A stretch of DNA of 64,000 nucleotides, taken from NCBI RefSeq assembly GCF_024436395.1, contig NZ_JAFMZO010000001.1, forward strand, positions 814,181 through 878,180, given 5' to 3'. Of this stretch, positions 1 through 7,798 are shown piece after piece. The notes beneath the pieces are model-generated. The model saw only the letters and a list, made by a program, of their open reading frames with translations, was not told where the DNA came from and made no database searches. The DNA is from Paradesertivirga mongoliensis. GTDB taxonomy: Bacteria > Bacteroidota > Bacteroidia > Sphingobacteriales > Sphingobacteriaceae. A program made the position numbers and the translations under genes. Every line of letters begins with the position of its first letter. Position 1 is the stretch's first letter.

Positions 1-1061
1 CCGCCGATTTTGAGGAGCAGGAAGCAGAAAGAGAATATTACCACATTCCGCATAACATTCACTATTCTGAACCCGACAGAAAAGTGGAAATGGTGGCTAT
101 GCCTTTAGATGATTATCGCTTTACCTGCATGATTGATTATAATTCGCCGGTATTAGGAAGTCAGCATGCAGCCATTACAACCATCACCGAATTTAAGAAA
201 GAAATCTCTTCAAGTCGTACCTTTTGCTTCCTGCACGAACTGGAAATGCTGCTGGAACATGATTTGATAAAAGGCGGCGACTTAAATAACGCCATCGTCG
301 TGGTTGATAAGGAGGTAAGCAAAGAGGAGCTGGAGAAGCTGGGCGTGTTATTCAAGAAAAAAGATATTGATGTTGCCAAAGAAGGTATCTTAAACAATAT
401 CGAACTGAGGCATCAAAATGAGCCCGCCCGCCATAAATTATTAGATATGATTGGTGATCTGGCTTTGGTAGGTGTGCCGCTAAAGGGGCACATTATGGCC
501 GCCAGACCCGGACATGCGGCAAACGTGGCTTTCGCTAAAAGGATCAAGGCGCAAATAAAAAAAGAACGCAGCAAAAAGAAGGTTAAAATTTACGACCCGA
601 ATGCTACCCCTGTTTATGATACGGTACAGATCATGAACATCCTTCCACATCGTCAGCCTTTTCTTTTAATTGATAAAATCCTTGAACTCACTAAAACGCA
701 TGTAGTTGGTTTGAAGAATGTCACCATGAACGAAGAGTTCTTCAAAGGACATTTTCCGGGCTCTCCCTTATTCCCTGGGGTGCTTCAAATCGAAGCCATG
801 GCTCAAACAGGAGGAATTCTGGTGTTAAACACCGTTCCCGACCCTGAGAATTGGATAACCCTGTTCCTGAAGATAGAAAACGCAAGATTTAAAGATAAAG
901 TAGTGCCAGGAGATACCTTAATCTTCCAGTGTGACCTGCTTGCTCCGATCCGGAGAGGTATTGCACAGATGAAAGGAATAGGCATAGTAGGCGACAGAAT
1001 TGTCGTTGAAGCAGAATTAATGGCACAGATAGTAAGAAGACCCACAGAAGAAACCGCATAA
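1..1061 (+). CDS. lpxC/fabZ: Bifunctional LpxC deacetylase / FabZ dehydratase (5' partial)
   Basis: This reading frame is open at the left edge (frame 3), so the N-terminus is outside the window and about 352 codons are visible. The first part is the C-terminal half of UDP-3-O-acyl-GlcNAc deacetylase, the committed step of lipid A synthesis. It carries the zinc/catalytic signatures RHKLLDMIGD and RPGHAANVAFA. After a basic linker (KKERSKKKVK) comes a full FabZ (3R)-hydroxyacyl-ACP dehydratase hot-dog domain, with the active-site His in ILPHRQPFLL and Glu in FPGVLQIEAMAQ. The LpxC-FabZ fusion is characteristic of Bacteroidota, so this is an intact fusion and not a frameshift. It overlaps lpxA by one base (TAATG), so the two are translationally coupled. 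Confidence 0.96.
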   Translation, partial: ADFEEQEAEREYYHIPHNIHYSEPDRKVEMVAMPLDDYRFTCMIDYNSPVLGSQHAAITTITEFKKEISSSRTFCFLHELEMLLEHDLIKGGDLNNAIVVVDKEVSKEELEKLGVLFKKKDIDVAKEGILNNIELRHQNEPARHKLLDMIGDLALVGVPLKGHIMAARPGHAANVAFAKRIKAQIKKERSKKKVKIYDPNATPVYDTVQIMNILPHRQPFLLIDKILELTKTHVVGLKNVTMNEEFFKGHFPGSPLFPGVLQIEAMAQTGGILVLNTVPDPENWITLFLKIENARFKDKVVPGDTLIFQCDLLAPIRRGIAQMKGIGIVGDRIVVEAELMAQIVRRPTEETA

Positions 1062-1843
1062 TGATCCAACCGCTGGCATACATACACCCGCAGGCAAAAA
1101 TAGCAGACAACGTAGTTATCGAGCCTTTTGTTACTATCCATAAAAACGTCGAAATAGGGGAAGGAACCTGGATTGGTCCTAATGTTACTATTATGGACGG
1201 CGCCAGAATTGGCAAGAACTGCCGGATATTCCCGGGGGCAGTTATTTCTGGTGCTCCTCAGGATCTGAAATATAATGGCGAAGATACCATCGTTGAAATA
1301 GGTGATAACACCACCATTCGGGAGTGTGTAACCATCAATCGTGGTACCAAGGATCGCTGGAGGACTAAAATTGGTAACAACTGCCTTATAATGGCTTATT
1401 GTCACATCGCTCACGATTGTGAGGTTGGGAATTACTGTATATTTTCGAACAACACTACTCTGGCCGGCCACATTACAGTAGGTGATTATGTAGTTCTGGC
1501 CGGAATGGTTGCTATCCACCAGTTTTGTAACGTAGGATCGCATGCTTTTGTAACCGGTGGTTCGCTGGTTAGAAAAGACGTTCCTCCTTATGTTAAAGCT
1601 GCAAGAGAGCCTCTGTCGTACGTTGGGATCAATTCTGTTGGCTTGAGACGCCGCGGTTATAGTTCTGACGAGATTAACGAGATACAGGACATTTATAGAA
1701 CCTTATTTGTAAAAAACTACAATGTAACAGCGGCTTTAGATATCATAGAAGCAGAAAAGAAACCAACCGAAGTGCGCGATGAGATCCTTGATTTTATAAG
1801 GAACTCGAACCGTGGTATCATGAGAGGCTTTAGCGGCGCCTGA
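1061..1843 (+). CDS. lpxA: Acyl-ACP--UDP-N-acetylglucosamine O-acyltransferase
   Basis: LpxA transfers a 3-hydroxyacyl chain from ACP to UDP-GlcNAc, the first step of lipid A synthesis. The 260-residue protein is standard length. Its N-terminal two thirds is a left-handed beta-helix of hexapeptide repeats (IGEGTWIG, IGKNCRIF, VGNYCIFS). The catalytic His lies in the CHIAHDCEVG segment, and the C-terminal helical domain follows VKAAREPLSYVGINSVGLRRR. The ATG overlaps the last base of the lpxC/fabZ stop codon. Both genes act on the same pathway and must be co-transcribed. The next gene starts 10 bases after the stop. Confidence 0.97.
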   Translation: MIQPLAYIHPQAKIADNVVIEPFVTIHKNVEIGEGTWIGPNVTIMDGARIGKNCRIFPGAVISGAPQDLKYNGEDTIVEIGDNTTIRECVTINRGTKDRWRTKIGNNCLIMAYCHIAHDCEVGNYCIFSNNTTLAGHITVGDYVVLAGMVAIHQFCNVGSHAFVTGGSLVRKDVPPYVKAAREPLSYVGINSVGLRRRGYSSDEINEIQDIYRTLFVKNYNVTAALDIIEAEKKPTEVRDEILDFIRNSNRGIMRGFSGA

Positions 1844-1852
1844 TAGGCTGAA

Positions 1853-2470
1853 ATGGAGATCTCCCTCAAAAATATCGGCCGCCGGTTTAACCGGGATTGG
1901 ATATTCAGGGGTATCAACTATAATTTCGAACAGGGAAAATCCTACGCGATTTTAGGCCGGAACGGCTCCGGAAAATCTACCTTGCTGCAACTGATTTCGG
2001 GAAGTTTGAGCCCTTCAGAAGGACGTATCACAGCCAAAGCAAAGGGCAAACTTGTTGACGATGAGGACCTGTTTGCATCCTTAACCATAGCAGCGCCTTA
2101 TCTTGAATTAATCGAAGAATTTACCTTATCCGAGATGATCGATTTTCATTTCCGGTTTAAATCTTATCAAGCCGGTACGGATAAGTCCAACCTTATAGAT
2201 CTGCTTGAGCTTAACTCCTCAAAAAACAAAGCTCTTAAGTACTTTTCTTCCGGAATGAAACAGCGTACCAAACTCGGGCTGGCTATCTGCACCGATACTC
2301 CTGTACTGCTTCTGGACGAACCTACTTCAAACCTCGATACTCAGGCTATTAGCTGGTATCAAAAGCTTATAAGCGATTTCGGCCGGAATAGATTAGTGGT
2401 GGTATGCTCTAACCAGGAGCACGAATATCAGTTTTGTGAAAACCATATTCAGCTTTCGGATTACAAATAG
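1853..2470 (+). CDS. ABC transporter ATP-binding protein (orphan ATPase)
   Basis: A 205-residue ATPase with Walker A (GRNGSGKST, about residue 36), ABC signature (YFSSGMKQR), Walker B (PVLLLDEPT) and D-loop (SNLD). It has no membrane segment and no permease lies beside it. The gene starts 10 bases after lpxA, so it looks like the last gene of the lpx operon before the efp promoter. The subfamily (about 200 residues, short regions between motifs) resembles CcmA-like ATPases that pair with separate permeases. The substrate cannot be read from the sequence; an envelope or lipid role is suggested only by position. Confidence 0.9.
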   Translation: MEISLKNIGRRFNRDWIFRGINYNFEQGKSYAILGRNGSGKSTLLQLISGSLSPSEGRITAKAKGKLVDDEDLFASLTIAAPYLELIEEFTLSEMIDFHFRFKSYQAGTDKSNLIDLLELNSSKNKALKYFSSGMKQRTKLGLAICTDTPVLLLDEPTSNLDTQAISWYQKLISDFGRNRLVVVCSNQEHEYQFCENHIQLSDYK

Positions 2471-2510
2471 CAATTTTGGGCCGAAACTATTTATCCCTTA
2501 TCCAAATTCG

Positions 2511-2539
2511 ATTATATTTGTGGCCCAATCAAATATAAT
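2511..2539. repeat. 10-bp inverted repeat abutting the efp start codon
   Basis: ATTATATTTG (2511-2520), a 9-base spacer, then its exact reverse complement CAAATATAAT (2530-2539). The ATG begins at the next base. Both arms contain a TATATTTG box, so the element is a symmetric promoter-like palindrome. It could be an operator or an AU-rich hairpin. Confidence 0.6.
2513..2520 (+). promoter_or_regulatory. Bacteroidota -7 box (TATATTTG) of efp
   Basis: Perfect match to TAnnTTTG, 19 bases before the efp ATG. No convincing -33 TTG element is seen at 19-21 bases. The box forms the left arm of an inverted repeat. Confidence 0.5.
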
Positions 2540-3100
2540 ATGGCTAAGGCTTCAGATGTTAAAAGCGGAAACGTTTTGCGATTTAATGGCGAACTGGTAA
2601 CAGTTGAAGAGTTTTTACACCGCACCCCGGGAAATTTACGCGCTTTTTATCAGGCCCGCATGAGGAACGTAAAAACCGGAAAGCTGGTAGAATATCGTTT
2701 CCGTACCGATGAAGAGGTTGAGATTTGCAGGGTAGAGACTAACGACTATCAGTATTTGTATGATGAAGGCGACTTCTTCGTGGTAATGGATAATAACACT
2801 TATGAGCAATTTAATATTCCGAAATTTCTGTTCGGTGACTCCGCAAGGTTTTTAAAAGACGGGATGAATGTTATCATTGCTTTCGAGAGTGATGAGCCGA
2901 TAATTGCCCAGGCGCCTACAAGTGTTGAACTCGAAATCAGCTACACAGAGCCGGCAGTGAAAGGCGATACTTCGACGAATGCATTAAAAAATGCCACTGT
3001 TGAGACGGGAGTCGAAATAAAAGTACCGATGTTTATTAATATTGGTGATAAAGTGAAGGTGGATACCCGTACGGGCGAATATATTGAAAGAGTTAAGTAG
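2540..3100 (+). CDS. efp: Translation elongation factor P
   Basis: EF-P enters the ribosomal E site and relieves stalling at polyproline stretches. The 186 residues cover the N-terminal KOW-like domain and the two OB domains, ending in the conserved YTEPAVKGDTSTNALK and VDTRTGEYIERVK segments. The tip loop of domain I reads RTPGNLRAF. The position equivalent to the modified Lys34 of E. coli EF-P is Asn32, so lysylation or rhamnosylation at the usual residue is impossible. From memory this loop occurs in related Sphingobacteriia and is probably a lineage variant. The gene has its own promoter and a strong terminator. Confidence 0.97.
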   Translation: MAKASDVKSGNVLRFNGELVTVEEFLHRTPGNLRAFYQARMRNVKTGKLVEYRFRTDEEVEICRVETNDYQYLYDEGDFFVVMDNNTYEQFNIPKFLFGDSARFLKDGMNVIIAFESDEPIIAQAPTSVELEISYTEPAVKGDTSTNALKNATVETGVEIKVPMFINIGDKVKVDTRTGEYIERVK

Positions 3101-3118
3101 ATCTTCAAACCTCATCAG

Positions 3119-3153
3119 AAAGCGGCCTTAAGCAAACTAAGGCCGCTTTTTTT
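3119..3153 (+). terminator. Rho-independent terminator of efp
   Basis: Ten-bp perfect stem AGCGGCCTTA / TAAGGCCGCT (3121-3130 with 3138-3147), a 7-base loop and a run of seven T. Confidence 0.9.
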
Positions 3154-3225
3154 ATGGCTATAAGCCAGGTAGCGAAGGTTTAAATCTTACATCAGATCTC
3201 AAGCGCGATTTGCTATTTTAGCATA

Positions 3226-3807
3226 GTGAATAAAAAAGACTTACGAAATCTTTATCTGCAGAAGCGGAGAGGCTTATCGCCGGATGATGTTCTGGCTTTA
3301 AGCCAACAGGTTATTGAGCAGTTTAAAAATTTGCTTTTAGGCGATATTAAGTTTGTGCACCTGTTTTATCCTATCACCGGGAAGCAAGAGTTCAACTGTT
3401 TATTGCTTAAAGAGCATTTTAGGAGCCTTCAACCCGGAATAAGCTTTGTACTTCCTAAAAGTAATATAGAAAGCCATACGCTCAGTAATATTTTGTGGGA
3501 AGAGAGCACTCCTTTGGCTATGAATCAGTGGGGAATAACCGAGCCCGAAGATGGCATCGAGGTGGAATCGAGGGCTATTGATCTGGTGATAATTCCGCTT
3601 TTGGCTTATGATAAGCAGGGAAACCGGATTGGATACGGAAAGGGTTTTTACGATAGATTTTTAGCAGGCTGCCGTGCGGATGTTTATAAAGTCGGTATCT
3701 CGTATTTTGGCCCCGAGGAGGTAATCACAGATGTTGATGTTTACGATATCCCCCTGGATATTTGCGTTACACCCGAGAAGATCTGGCATTTCCCAAAACC
3801 TTATTAA
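3226..3807 (+). CDS. 5-formyltetrahydrofolate cyclo-ligase
   Basis: This enzyme converts 5-formyl-THF to 5,10-methenyl-THF with ATP, rescuing a storage form of folate. The 193-residue protein has the family's N-terminal NKKDLRNLYLQKRR segment. The C-terminal signature is IPLLAYDKQGNRIGYGKGFYDRFL, with the nucleotide-binding glycines. I take the GTG at 3226 because no ATG lies near and it gives the usual family start. A near-consensus -7 box (TATTTTAG, about 3214) lies just before it, suggesting a very short leader. The gene is monocistronic, ending at a terminator shared with the convergent operon. Confidence 0.93.
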   Translation: MNKKDLRNLYLQKRRGLSPDDVLALSQQVIEQFKNLLLGDIKFVHLFYPITGKQEFNCLLLKEHFRSLQPGISFVLPKSNIESHTLSNILWEESTPLAMNQWGITEPEDGIEVESRAIDLVIIPLLAYDKQGNRIGYGKGFYDRFLAGCRADVYKVGISYFGPEEVITDVDVYDIPLDICVTPEKIWHFPKPY

Positions 3808-3811
3808 AGCA

Positions 3812-3843
3812 AAAAAGCGCCTCATCTCTGGGCGCTTTCTTAT
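3812..3843. terminator. Bidirectional terminator
   Basis: Stem AAAGCGCC / GGCGCTTT (3814-3821 with 3831-3838), with A-rich sequence on the left and T-rich on the right. It serves the convergent genes ending at 3807 (+) and 3859 (-). Confidence 0.75.
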
Positions 3844-3858
3844 TGTCATAAAACTTTT

Positions 3859-4608
3859 TTATACTGTTTCTTCAATCTTTTCTCCTGCCAGAGCTTCGTC
3901 AACAAGGATACGTCCGCAATGCTCGCAAACGATAACTTTTTTATGCTGACGGATATCTAACTGACGCTGAGGAGGGATTTGGTTGTAGCAGCCAGAGCAT
4001 GAATCACGCTGAATAGTTACAACAGCCAATCCGTTTTTAGAGTTATTACGAAGACGGTTGTAGGCGGTTAATAAACGCTCATCTATAAATTGTTCGGCTT
4101 CTTTAGCTTTAGCAATTAGTTCGTCTTCTTCTTTTTGAGTTTCGGCAGTGATATTCTCAAGCTCTGCTTTTTTGATCTCTAAATCCTTGCGGCGTTCTTC
4201 GATGTCTGCAACAGCTCTTTCGTAAACCTGAGTTTTGTTGACGATGTCGAAGCCGAGTTCTTTTATTTTCTTTTCACAAACCTGGATCTCCAAACCCTGA
4301 ATTTCGATCTCTTTAGAAATAGCATCGTACTCACGATTGTTTTTCACATCATTTAACTGGGTTTCGTACTTTTTAACCGCAGCCTGAGCATCTCTGATCA
4401 TATTTTTGCGGGTAACAATAGCATCTTCGAAATCATCAAGGTCGCTTTTGATTTTCTGTATACGGGTTTCAAGGCCAGCAACTTCATCTTCTAAATCTGC
4501 AACTTCCATAGGAAGATCGCCGCGTACCTGCTTGATTTTATCAACCTTGGTATGTATATTTTGCAGCGCGTATAACGCCTTAAGCTTCTGTTCTACTGTT
4601 TGTTCCAT
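3859..4608 (-). CDS. Zinc-ribbon coiled-coil protein (COG1579 / DUF164-like)
   Basis: This 249-residue protein has a long coiled coil (about residues 10-180, rich in E, K and heptad leucines). A C-terminal zinc ribbon follows, with two CxxC pairs (CSGC near residue 203 and CEHC near residue 230). The architecture matches the C4-type zinc-ribbon family (CT398/Hp0958-like), whose members serve as adaptor or chaperone proteins. The exact role here is unknown. Its ATG overlaps the stop of the upstream Nif3-family gene, and the Nif3/zinc-ribbon pair recurs in many Bacteroidota. It is the last gene of the minus-strand operon. Confidence 0.9.
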   Translation of the reverse strand: MEQTVEQKLKALYALQNIHTKVDKIKQVRGDLPMEVADLEDEVAGLETRIQKIKSDLDDFEDAIVTRKNMIRDAQAAVKKYETQLNDVKNNREYDAISKEIEIQGLEIQVCEKKIKELGFDIVNKTQVYERAVADIEERRKDLEIKKAELENITAETQKEEDELIAKAKEAEQFIDERLLTAYNRLRNNSKNGLAVVTIQRDSCSGCYNQIPPQRQLDIRQHKKVIVCEHCGRILVDEALAGEKIEETV

Positions 4609-5705
4609 TAAATTAAATAATTTATGGGGTTTGTATTAAATTCTGTTAAACGGAGTGCAAAGTTAGGAAATTTTTTCCGAATAATTTCAAACAACAATTC
4701 CTGTGTAAACTGCTCACTTTCAAAATGTCCGACATCGGCAATCACTATCCTGTTTTCAGCGTCAAAAAATTCGTGATATTTAAAATCGCCCGTTATAAAT
4801 ACATTAGCTCCGGCTGCAATAGCTTTCTTTAAAAGGAAGCTTCCCGCGCCGCCGCACACCGCAACTTTCGATACCGGTTTACCGGTTAAAGCAGTGTGTC
4901 TGATTACTTTCGCATTCAATTTTTCTTTCACGAGTTGCAAAAAGCTTTCTTCGTCCATTTCTTTCTCAAGGGAAGCAATCATTCCGGCTCCTACTTTCTC
5001 ATGGGCGTTTGCGAGCTGGTATATGTCGTATGCAACCTCCTCATAGGGATGTGAGGCCTTGAGAGCTGAAATAATGTCATTTTGCTGATAGGCCGAAAAA
5101 ATTACCTCGATCTTAATTTCTTTTTCCTGGTGGATTTCTCCTCGTTCGCCCACAAAGGGATTTGCATTATCCAGGGCTTTAAAAGTGCCAAATCCTTCTA
5201 CATTAAAGCTGCAATCCGAGTAATCGCCGATCTTTCCCGCTCCGGCGGCTGCAAGAGCGTCTCTTACTTTAGAGGCATGCTCAACTGGAACGAAAGTGCT
5301 TAATTTTTTTAATAAGCCGTCTTTTGCCGAAAGGATTCCGGGGTTTTTCAATCCGAGCTTTTCACATATTTTCCAGTTCACGCCATTCTGGATGTGGTCA
5401 AGGTTAGTGTGAATGGCATATAAGGCAATGTCGTTCTTAATGGCCTTGATAACCACACGCTCTACGTAGGATTTGCCGTTGAATTTTTTGAGGCCCTTGA
5501 AAACAATGGGGTGGTGGGATATAATCAGGTTGCATCCTTTTTCGATGGCTTCGTTTACGATGGCTTCAGTGCAGTCGAGCGAAATAAGCGCTGCGGTGAT
5601 CTCCTGGTCGGGATACCCACAGATTAATCCAGAATTGTCGTAGTCTTCCTGATAGGACAGCGGCGCAACTGATTCTAAGAAATATGTCAAATCTTTTAAT
5701 TTCAT
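4608..5705 (-). CDS. Nif3-like dinuclear metal centre protein
   Basis: A 365-residue member of the Nif3/YqfO (GTP cyclohydrolase I type 2-like) family. Metal ligands are visible in SHHPIVFKG (about residue 65), HTNLDHIQNG (about 100), TGDFKYHEF and VADVGHFESEQ (C-terminal). The length exceeds the basic 250-residue family because of an inserted PII/CutA-like domain (about residues 125-230, containing SHPYEEVAYDIY), as in Bacillus YqfO. Biochemical function is not established for the family. It overlaps the preceding gene by 4 bases and the following one by 1 base. Confidence 0.93.
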   Translation of the reverse strand: MKLKDLTYFLESVAPLSYQEDYDNSGLICGYPDQEITAALISLDCTEAIVNEAIEKGCNLIISHHPIVFKGLKKFNGKSYVERVVIKAIKNDIALYAIHTNLDHIQNGVNWKICEKLGLKNPGILSAKDGLLKKLSTFVPVEHASKVRDALAAAGAGKIGDYSDCSFNVEGFGTFKALDNANPFVGERGEIHQEKEIKIEVIFSAYQQNDIISALKASHPYEEVAYDIYQLANAHEKVGAGMIASLEKEMDEESFLQLVKEKLNAKVIRHTALTGKPVSKVAVCGGAGSFLLKKAIAAGANVFITGDFKYHEFFDAENRIVIADVGHFESEQFTQELLFEIIRKKFPNFALRLTEFNTNPINYLI

Positions 5706-6199
5706 AATTCTTCAAGCTCGTTCTCCGAATCTTTTTCAAGGATCCGTCTGTACCAGTTAATTCTCATCCAATATTGAATGAAGAAAATTATCTGAAGGAA
5801 AGCTGCTGCAGAAATTATCGTCATGTATTCTTTCACAACCGGAATGTAGATCAGCGCTAAAGGAAAAATTACCTCAAAAATTACCGAAAGTATTGCAAAA
5901 ATCATCCCCGAAATAAACCCCGGGCGCTTAACGTCTTCAAACTCGCGGTCTTTTAATTCATTGGCAATAGATTTTGACATTCCGATCACTACGAGAAAGT
6001 TCAGGACCTTGTTCACTCCCGGCAGGAGTAGGAGCCAGATCATCAGCTGACTTATGGCTCTGTTTTCGGGGCTTACGTAAGACAGCGCTTTAATCAGACT
6101 ACGGCAGAACAGCACGATGATCAGTGCGTTAATCAGGCCGGAAATAATAAAAGTCTGTAAGTTAACAGGCAAGCTTTGCATAATGGTGCAAAGTAACAT
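5702..6199 (-). CDS. Integral membrane protein of unknown function
   Basis: A 165-residue protein with about four hydrophobic segments (residues 10-35, 48-72, 95-120 and 125-145) and a charged C-terminal tail (EKDSENELEEL). I recognise no family. It may start at Met1 (overlapping the DUF2905 stop by one base) or at Met7. It sits between DUF2905 and Nif3 genes with overlapping stops and starts, so it is surely co-transcribed with them. Confidence 0.75.
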   Translation of the reverse strand: MLLCTIMQSLPVNLQTFIISGLINALIIVLFCRSLIKALSYVSPENRAISQLMIWLLLLPGVNKVLNFLVVIGMSKSIANELKDREFEDVKRPGFISGMIFAILSVIFEVIFPLALIYIPVVKEYMTIISAAAFLQIIFFIQYWMRINWYRRILEKDSENELEEL

Positions 6200-6423
6200 T
6201 AGTTAAGCCATCTGAACAAGCGGATGATCAGATTTATTAAGAGGCTTGCAATTATCATGGTGGTGATTGGGAAATAGAATTTGAAGTTTTCCCGTTCAAT
6301 GCGGATATCTCCGGGAAGATTTCCGATCCAATGAAGCTTGTTACCCCAAAAATAAACAATAGCGCCAAGTACAGCTATAACGGCGCCGGCAACAATGATC
6401 CATTTTCCCGTTTCGGACGACAT
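6199..6423 (-). CDS. DUF2905 family small membrane protein
   Basis: A 74-residue protein with two transmembrane helices around the conserved NKLHWIGNLPGDIRIERENF segment that defines DUF2905. N-terminal helix about residues 8-26, C-terminal helix about 50-70. Function unknown. One base separates it from the TM2-domain gene upstream and it overlaps the next gene by one base. Confidence 0.88.
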   Translation of the reverse strand: MSSETGKWIIVAGAVIAVLGAIVYFWGNKLHWIGNLPGDIRIERENFKFYFPITTMIIASLLINLIIRLFRWLN

Positions 6424-6424
6424 T

Positions 6425-6781
6425 TTACATTCCCATCTTTACCAGTTGAGCGCATTCAAGAGCCATTTTTTGATTGAACTCGTTAGCCATATTTTTGTGA
6501 TTCACCGCATCCACAATAGTACCGATAAAACATAATCCGAAGGTGAGCAGATAGACAATGCCCATTCCGATTTGTCCGGTAACAAACCGCTGAATGCCGG
6601 CTATAATCACCAGCCCAAGCAAGGTGTACAGCAAAAGATCATTTGCACTTTGCCGCTTTCCTGAATAAAACATCACGAACCGGCGGGCCTGGTGTTCGTC
6701 CATACCACTCATTATTTGTTGCGTGTATTGAAATTCTTCGGGGGTAATTCCTTTCAGGTTGAATAATAGGTCTTTATACAT
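6425..6781 (-). CDS. TM2 domain-containing membrane protein
   Basis: A 118-residue protein with a soluble N-terminal segment (about residues 1-45). Two transmembrane helices follow in a TM2-type arrangement (GIQRFVTGQIGMGIVYLL then FGLCFIGTIVDAV). TM2 proteins are widespread, and their role in bacteria is not known. It lies 16 bases downstream of the DUF2752 gene and one base upstream of DUF2905 in the operon. Confidence 0.85.
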   Translation of the reverse strand: MYKDLLFNLKGITPEEFQYTQQIMSGMDEHQARRFVMFYSGKRQSANDLLLYTLLGLVIIAGIQRFVTGQIGMGIVYLLTFGLCFIGTIVDAVNHKNMANEFNQKMALECAQLVKMGM

Positions 6782-6797
6782 TGGAGTAGGTTTAGAA

Positions 6798-7076
6798 TCA
6801 GAAATATACTAAGTATTTTTTACTTAAAATAAATATTCTGTGAAGAAGAATTGCCAACGTCGGAATTCCAAACCAATGGTAACTGAAGGACTGGGACAAG
6901 TCGCCGTGAAATATACAAGATATAGATCGGCCCAATCCGCAGCCGGGACACCATGAAACGCCGAGATTACTTAGAGGACATAATGAAAAATGGTGATGAG
7001 CGGAAGGCGTACTACAGGCAAGGGCAGTTAAGGCCGCAATCCAAAATACCAGTTCAAAATGTTTTGAGATATTCAA
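6798..7076 (-). CDS. DUF2752 family membrane protein
   Basis: A 92-residue protein with the DUF2752 signature CPGCGLGRS in its centre, flanked by hydrophobic helices. The only reasonable start is TTG at 7076, because the codon directly upstream in the same frame is the TAG stop of the DUF4199 gene. No Shine-Dalgarno sequence is visible. Translation probably depends on coupling or reinitiation at the upstream stop; readthrough of TAG would fuse the two proteins. Function unknown. Confidence 0.82.
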   Translation of the reverse strand: MNISKHFELVFWIAALTALACSTPSAHHHFSLCPLSNLGVSWCPGCGLGRSISCIFHGDLSQSFSYHWFGIPTLAILLHRIFILSKKYLVYF

Positions 7077-7493
7077 CTATAAATTATGCTGTCTGTTCAT
7101 TAAAAGTAGTGAAATTACGATATTAAAAAGAATGCCAACAAGGCCTGCACCGCCGACACGTTGATAATAATCCATAGTTAACAACTGCGAATCGGCGTAT
7201 TGGACATAGAGAGTACTCGCCGCCGCATACAAAACAAATCCTACCAAAAGAATTTTAAACCCTTCAATCAGACCTTCAAAAAATTCCAGACGCCCACCGT
7301 TGATATTATTTCTATAGTTTTTTATTCCTAAATATAGCCCGGTAAACGGGATGATCACCGATAAATATTCCATCCAATGGATGTTTAAAGGCCCCTCTTT
7401 AGTTTGGTGGTATGCCCCCACAAAATGCATTAATAAAATCCAGGCGGCAGATAAGGCGCCGATTAGTAACCCGTACTTAAGTGCGTTTTTCAT
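7077..7493 (-). CDS. DUF4199 domain-containing membrane protein
   Basis: A 138-residue protein with four predicted helices (about residues 5-24, 42-58, 80-98 and 112-132), and the LGIKNYRNNINGG segment typical of DUF4199 proteins of Bacteroidota. Function unknown. It is the first gene of the seven-gene minus-strand operon that runs to 3859. No perfect TAnnTTTG box is seen upstream of its ATG. Confidence 0.85.
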   Translation of the reverse strand: MKNALKYGLLIGALSAAWILLMHFVGAYHQTKEGPLNIHWMEYLSVIIPFTGLYLGIKNYRNNINGGRLEFFEGLIEGFKILLVGFVLYAAASTLYVQYADSQLLTMDYYQRVGGAGLVGILFNIVISLLLMNRQHNL

Positions 7494-7720
7494 TTTAAAT
7501 TAATTTGGTTTCGCAATAAATCATACATCGCTGATTGTTAGGCTCTGACGATTTCACGTTTCAGTTTATAGAAAGTGTTTGTTGATTTAACATTCTTTCT
7601 GTTAAAATTGTTCCTGTAATTGTTGTTTAAATTAATTTTTCCACCCGGAGAGGCGGAAACTTTAAGATAACGAAAAATATGGAAGTACGGACGAGGTGGC
7701 TGGGATGTAAAAATAGGAAT

Positions 7721-7746
7721 AAACCCCTGTCAGGGTTTCAGGGGAG
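7721..7746 (-). terminator. Hairpin downstream of the small lipoprotein ORF
   Basis: CCCCTG / CAGGGG arms (7724-7729 with 7739-7744) with a 9-base loop. On the minus strand it is followed by TTTATT. It is a plausible weak terminator 55 bases after the small ORF. Confidence 0.5.
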
Positions 7747-7798
7747 TAAAGTGTGTACCCTCTTGGGTGCTGTATGATTGCTGTTCCTTCAATGAGGT

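Noticed and set aside
803..1543. 246-codon minus-strand frame opposite lpxC/fabZ and lpxA
   Set aside because: It is antisense to two certain genes, has no recognisable motif, and its composition mirrors the opposite coding strand.
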